DNA of 64,000 bases from Acanthosepion pharaonis (lineage: Eukaryota > Mollusca > Cephalopoda > Sepiida > Sepiidae), in the NCBI GenBank assembly GCA_903632075.3, contig CAHIKZ030000027.1:2000501-2064500 (forward strand), given 5' to 3'. Numbering within the stretch: position 1 is the first letter of the stretch; each line of letters opens with the position of its first letter. The notes beneath the pieces were generated by a model, which was given only the letters and a program-made list of their open reading frames with translations, had not been told where the DNA came from and did no database searches. The position numbers and the translations under genes were made by a program. Positions 60,630 to 64,000 of this stretch are shown piece after piece.

Positions 60630-61200
60630 TGATCAAACGAGAACAAGAAAGAATGAATGATAAACATGTCCAAGACGGAACAATATAAGCAAGAATAAGA
60701 TTAGGCGAGTTTTAACAAAATACCAAAAATGGAAATCCCCAGAAAATGACAAGGTACATAAGTTTTGGCTCCGCTGACAGCAATCCATAAAACTCTTCAA
60801 GCAAACTTTATCAATGCTAATTAACGCCAAATGAAATTTCAGTATGGATCACTGAAGGCATTACATATCTCCTAGCAAAAACGAGTGAAATAGATGACCT
60901 AAAAATATCATGCCAATAATATGTCGGTCAAGCACATATAAATTGACCCCGTCTGTCCTGACGAACTGTACTTACACTTTTCTCGATGAAAACAACATTC
61001 TTCTCCTGGAACAGAATTAATGTTCAAGAGGTTCATATAGTTGCAAAAATCAACTAAAATGCTCAGCTTGGATAGCTTACCGTAATGACTTTGATACTGT
61101 GCCATAATCTTGAATTCTTAAGGCTTTAGAAATGTGGGAGTTCTTATCAGTGATACTAAATTTCCATAAATATAGCATGGAACTCTGAAAAACCATATTA
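60630..61200 (+). pseudogene. LINE reverse transcriptase remnant
   Basis: Plus-strand blocks with frame breaks: KMTRYISFG/PENDKVHKFWL, ISVWITEGITYLLAKTSE, the YRPIT-like area decayed, LDENNILLLEQN, then AWIAYRNDFDTVP where AWIDYKKAFDSVPHSW is expected, and HKYSMELWKT. The order fits the LINE family whose C-terminal end is at 27090-27400. The catalytic Asp block is mutated. Confidence 0.7.
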
Positions 61201-61370
61201 TACCTAAATCACGCCCAAAATAGTGTCACTTCGAACTAGTGATGTTGATGTTCATGTATAATATTAGTTTTTTTTAAAATGATCAGTTGAAAATATCATG
61301 AGGCAATTTCTGACCTTAGATCTCTGGTTGGGACCCGGAAGAAAATGTGTATGCAACAAAAATCAAAGGA

Positions 61371-61401
<31 letters not shown>
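61371..61401. repeat. (AAT)n microsatellite
   Basis: About ten AAT units. Confidence 0.9.
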
Positions 61402-61402
<1 letters not shown>

Positions 61403-61643
61403 GTTTACGAGACGAGTATAAAATTTTATATCATAAAAAATTGAAATTATATAAAAATAATTATGGGTAAATAAAATGTAGTACAATAGATGAAGTTTGT
61501 GTATTACACTTTCCAAAGAAAGTTAATAACAAGTTTAATTCAAATAGAAAAAACTGTGAAATGATGCCAGACTGTTAGAGAAATTGCTTGAATGAAATTT
61601 AATGTGTAAAATGTTCTATGTGTGAGGTTCAAATAGAAAATTG

Positions 61644-61646
<3 letters not shown>

Positions 61647-61681
<35 letters not shown>
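61647..61681. repeat. (TA)n microsatellite
   Basis: About 17 TA units. Confidence 0.9.
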
Positions 61682-61683
<2 letters not shown>

Positions 61684-61819
61684 ACGAACCAATATATTCT
61701 GGTGATTTATAAAAAAGATAGATGTATAGAATTTGGTTTTCAATAAGTTGTTAAAAGGGGGATCAAGTCTAATTTCATAATCAGTGTAAATAAAGTTTGT
61801 AAACAGGCATGGTTTAAAG

Positions 61820-63690
61820 CAGGCATGTCGAAATCAGGGCATATGGAGGACCGCATCGGCCATATCTGCAGCCTTGATCGCCGCATTTGCTTACATTACA
61901 GTCTTGCATTAATCACACCCAGTGGTATCTAAACTTTAAATATAAAATACTTACAATACAAGGTAGTGAAGCAGAATTATTTTTATGTTGTCCTGATGAT
62001 TGACATCGCTTTAGACAAACTATTCTCATTATATCACGTTGGATTGTCTGTATAGATCCCACTTTGATCAAAGATGACAAATGTTCACCAGTTAATCTGG
62101 TTCTTTGAGACGTTTTTGTAGTCTTCGTAAAAGAAAATAACTGCTCACAGTCATATGTGGAACCAAACATCGCCATAATCTTTGTGGCAAACTTTCTGAA
62201 GTTCTTAAAGGTCTGAGGAAGGTATGAAAAATCCGGGTACCCCTACTTCTAGGTACTTTCCTTTGAGTATTGAGTCAGTCTGCATTTCCAGTAGTTCCAT
62301 CTGTAGACTTTCCTCTTCCTGAGTAACATCAAAAGTGAATGGTGCTGCGAATAATGCAAACTGATGTTCACCAGATGAAACATCACAAAATATTCGCTGA
62401 AATTCCTTTGACAGCAATTCCAGGTAATTGTCGTACATAGCAAAGATAAATACAGACTCAGTATTGGCAGTTTCTTTTTTCAACTCCTTGCACATAGGAA
62501 AATGAATCAAGTTTTCATGTGACAAGTGGGACTTCAATAAAGTTACTTTTGCAATGAAACACTTATTTTTATTTTATAATTTCAAATAACGGTCACTTAA
62601 TTGGACAGTAATATCCACTGAAAATCTTGATCTTGGAGCCAGCTTTCACCTTTCAATTCATTTGTGCTTTGACCCTTTATCTCCAAAAATATAACAATTT
62701 CTTGTCACAATAAAAAAAATTCAGTATCTTGTGACGTGAAAGCCACCGAACTTCTGTAGAATGGGACATTTGTGAACTGATTATTCATGTCTTCCAATAA
62801 CTGGCTAAATTGATGGTGATGCAGAGCACGACCTCTGATACAGTCCACTTTTTTATGACAAAACTCAACACATGATCTAATTTTAAAATCTTGGAACATA
62901 TGTTCTGTTAATGAATTGTACAGTGACAATGCTTGAATGTTGAATCTGGATATATGTTTTCTATTTTTCTATCTAACTTGGCAGCAACACCACTATGTCT
63001 CCCAACCACATTGGCAGCACAATCAGTAGATAAACACACAAGTTTACTCATGGAGAAGCTGTTCAACTTTCTCAAAAATATCTTGGCTTGTTGTAGTATC
63101 ATGCATTGGAACCAGTTCAATTAGTTCTTCATAAATATGAAATTCAATGTCACAAGCCCTGATTAAAACGGCGACCTGTTCTATTCCAGCTATGTCAACA
63201 GTCTCATCCAGAGCAATAGCAAAATGTTCAAAGCTTGATGATAAAGTCCTCAACTGCGGACTCAAATCACCTGCTATTTCATCAATCAGTCCAGGAACCT
63301 GCATAATGAAATGTCTTGAAATAAGTGTGACTTCTCGGACATAAAACTTCAGCAGATTTTACAAAGCATCGCAGTGTTCAAAGCTTGCAGTAACAGAACT
63401 AACGTTGCCTTTCTGATATTTGCTCTGTTGCTGTGTTAACCTTAAATTCCTTCACTTTTGAAACACTCATATCCCCTTCATATTTATCATAAGATCGATG
63501 GTTTGTTTCATAATGTCTTTTCATATTATATTCTTTGGCAGTCGCAATGCAGTAGTTGCAAATCAAACAGTTTATCTTTCCATTAACACTGGAACAAAAG
63601 ATTTGTAATTCCCACTTTTCTTGAAACACTCGTTCTTCAGATAATTTTCTCCTTTTACGAGATGAATTAGAATTCAAGATTTTTAAGGCA
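61820..63690 (-). mobile_element. hAT (Charlie-like) transposon, GTF2IRD2-type protein, broken
   Basis: The left end CAGGCATGTCGAAATCAGGG (61820-61839) resembles a Charlie-type terminal repeat. Minus-strand protein pieces follow the order of the hAT-derived GTF2IRD2/ZBED-like proteins. N-terminal SEERVFQEKWELQIF with C2H2-like CLICNYC...HYETNH (63677-63480). Then LDETVDIAGIEQVAVLIRAC and MHDTTTSQDIFEKV (63304-63060), CLSTDCAANVVGRHSGV (first catalytic area), HHHQFSQLLEDMNNQF and EESLQMELLEMQTDSILKGK (62537-62205). Finally the dimerisation end MFGSTYDCEQLFSFTKTTK (62176-62040). At least four frame breaks separate them. The right-hand terminal repeat was not found before the window edge. It could be a decayed transposon or a pseudogene of a domesticated copy. 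Confidence 0.8.
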
Positions 63691-64000
63691 AATTATTACA
63701 AAATTAAGGACGTTTTCACTTTTCATTTGTTCTTATTTAGTCGTCAAGGATGATCACATAATTAGACGGAAGTTAAAAATAGACACTGACATTCGAAAAC
63801 AAAACAAAAACAAAAAACGAAATAAAAAACACTGAGGTAGAATAAACAATCTAATGATATCAATTGTAAAAAAAATCACTGTTTTAATAATTTGCATTAC
63901 TAATATAGACAAAATTCTCGATGTACCACGGCTATAAAAACCTTTGCGAGAGCCACCAAGAGACACCAAGATGCATGTAAAGTGTCGCATGTGTGCCCGT
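63691..64000. other. Right edge, unassigned
   Basis: AT-rich sequence beyond the hAT coding part; may include the 5' end of that element. No gene or terminal repeat is recognised. Confidence 0.5.

Overview
The window is animal nuclear DNA. It is AT-rich, with long introns, GT/AG splice sites, many (TA)n and (CA)n microsatellites and dense transposon remains. The mix of Penelope-like, Tc1, mariner, hAT, LINE, Gypsy and tRNA-type SINE sequence around an organic-cation-transporter gene pair best suits a mollusc, probably a cephalopod such as an octopus. The species is an inference; nothing here identifies it directly.

Two tandem plus-strand genes of the SLC22 family (major facilitator superfamily) are the only host genes I can support. 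Gene 1 enters from the left edge: exons equivalent to 5-10 lie at 558-13850. Its ninth exon carries stop codons that cut off the conserved tail, yet the tenth exon is still intact. Gene 2 is complete at 21087-57070: ten exons, phase-consistent splicing, 549 codons plus stop. All six exons shared by the two genes have the same splice phases and the first five have identical lengths (172, 216, 227, 182, 164 nt). A decayed copy of gene 2's first coding exon lies at 20741-20842.

Almost everything else is repeats in introns and flanks. 1-13850: gene 1, with two related SINEs, LINE scraps and a 16-bp-duplication-bounded insert (7249-7438) that can fold like a small structured RNA. 13851-21064: intergenic, with minisatellites, an internally deleted Tc1 element (17526-18459) and (TA)n-bounded foldback repeats. 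21230-34298 (introns 1-2): a 1.9-kb foldback element, LINE ends and a degenerate Gypsy-type element with a triplicated primer-site segment. 34403-45179 (intron 3): a Penelope-like element (34662-41702) split by a young Gypsy/Ty3 element (35299-40377) with 177/178-bp LTRs and ATTGT target duplication, then a Tc1 fragment, an L1/Tx1-like LINE and a foldback. 45335-57006 (introns 4-9): a near-perfect hairpin repeat, a mariner remnant, a 5S-rRNA-derived segment, hAT and LINE remnants, and tRNA-type SINEs. 57071-64000: downstream of gene 2, with an unassigned short ORF, duplicated repeats, a LINE reverse-transcriptase fragment and a Charlie-like hAT element running toward the right edge.

The two transporter genes look like products of an old local duplication (introns largely replaced, exon structure kept). 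I saw no operon, phage, CRISPR array or bacterial system. The least explained items are the structured retroposed insert at 7249-7438, the (TA)n-bounded inverted repeats, and the gene 1 terminal-exon arrangement.
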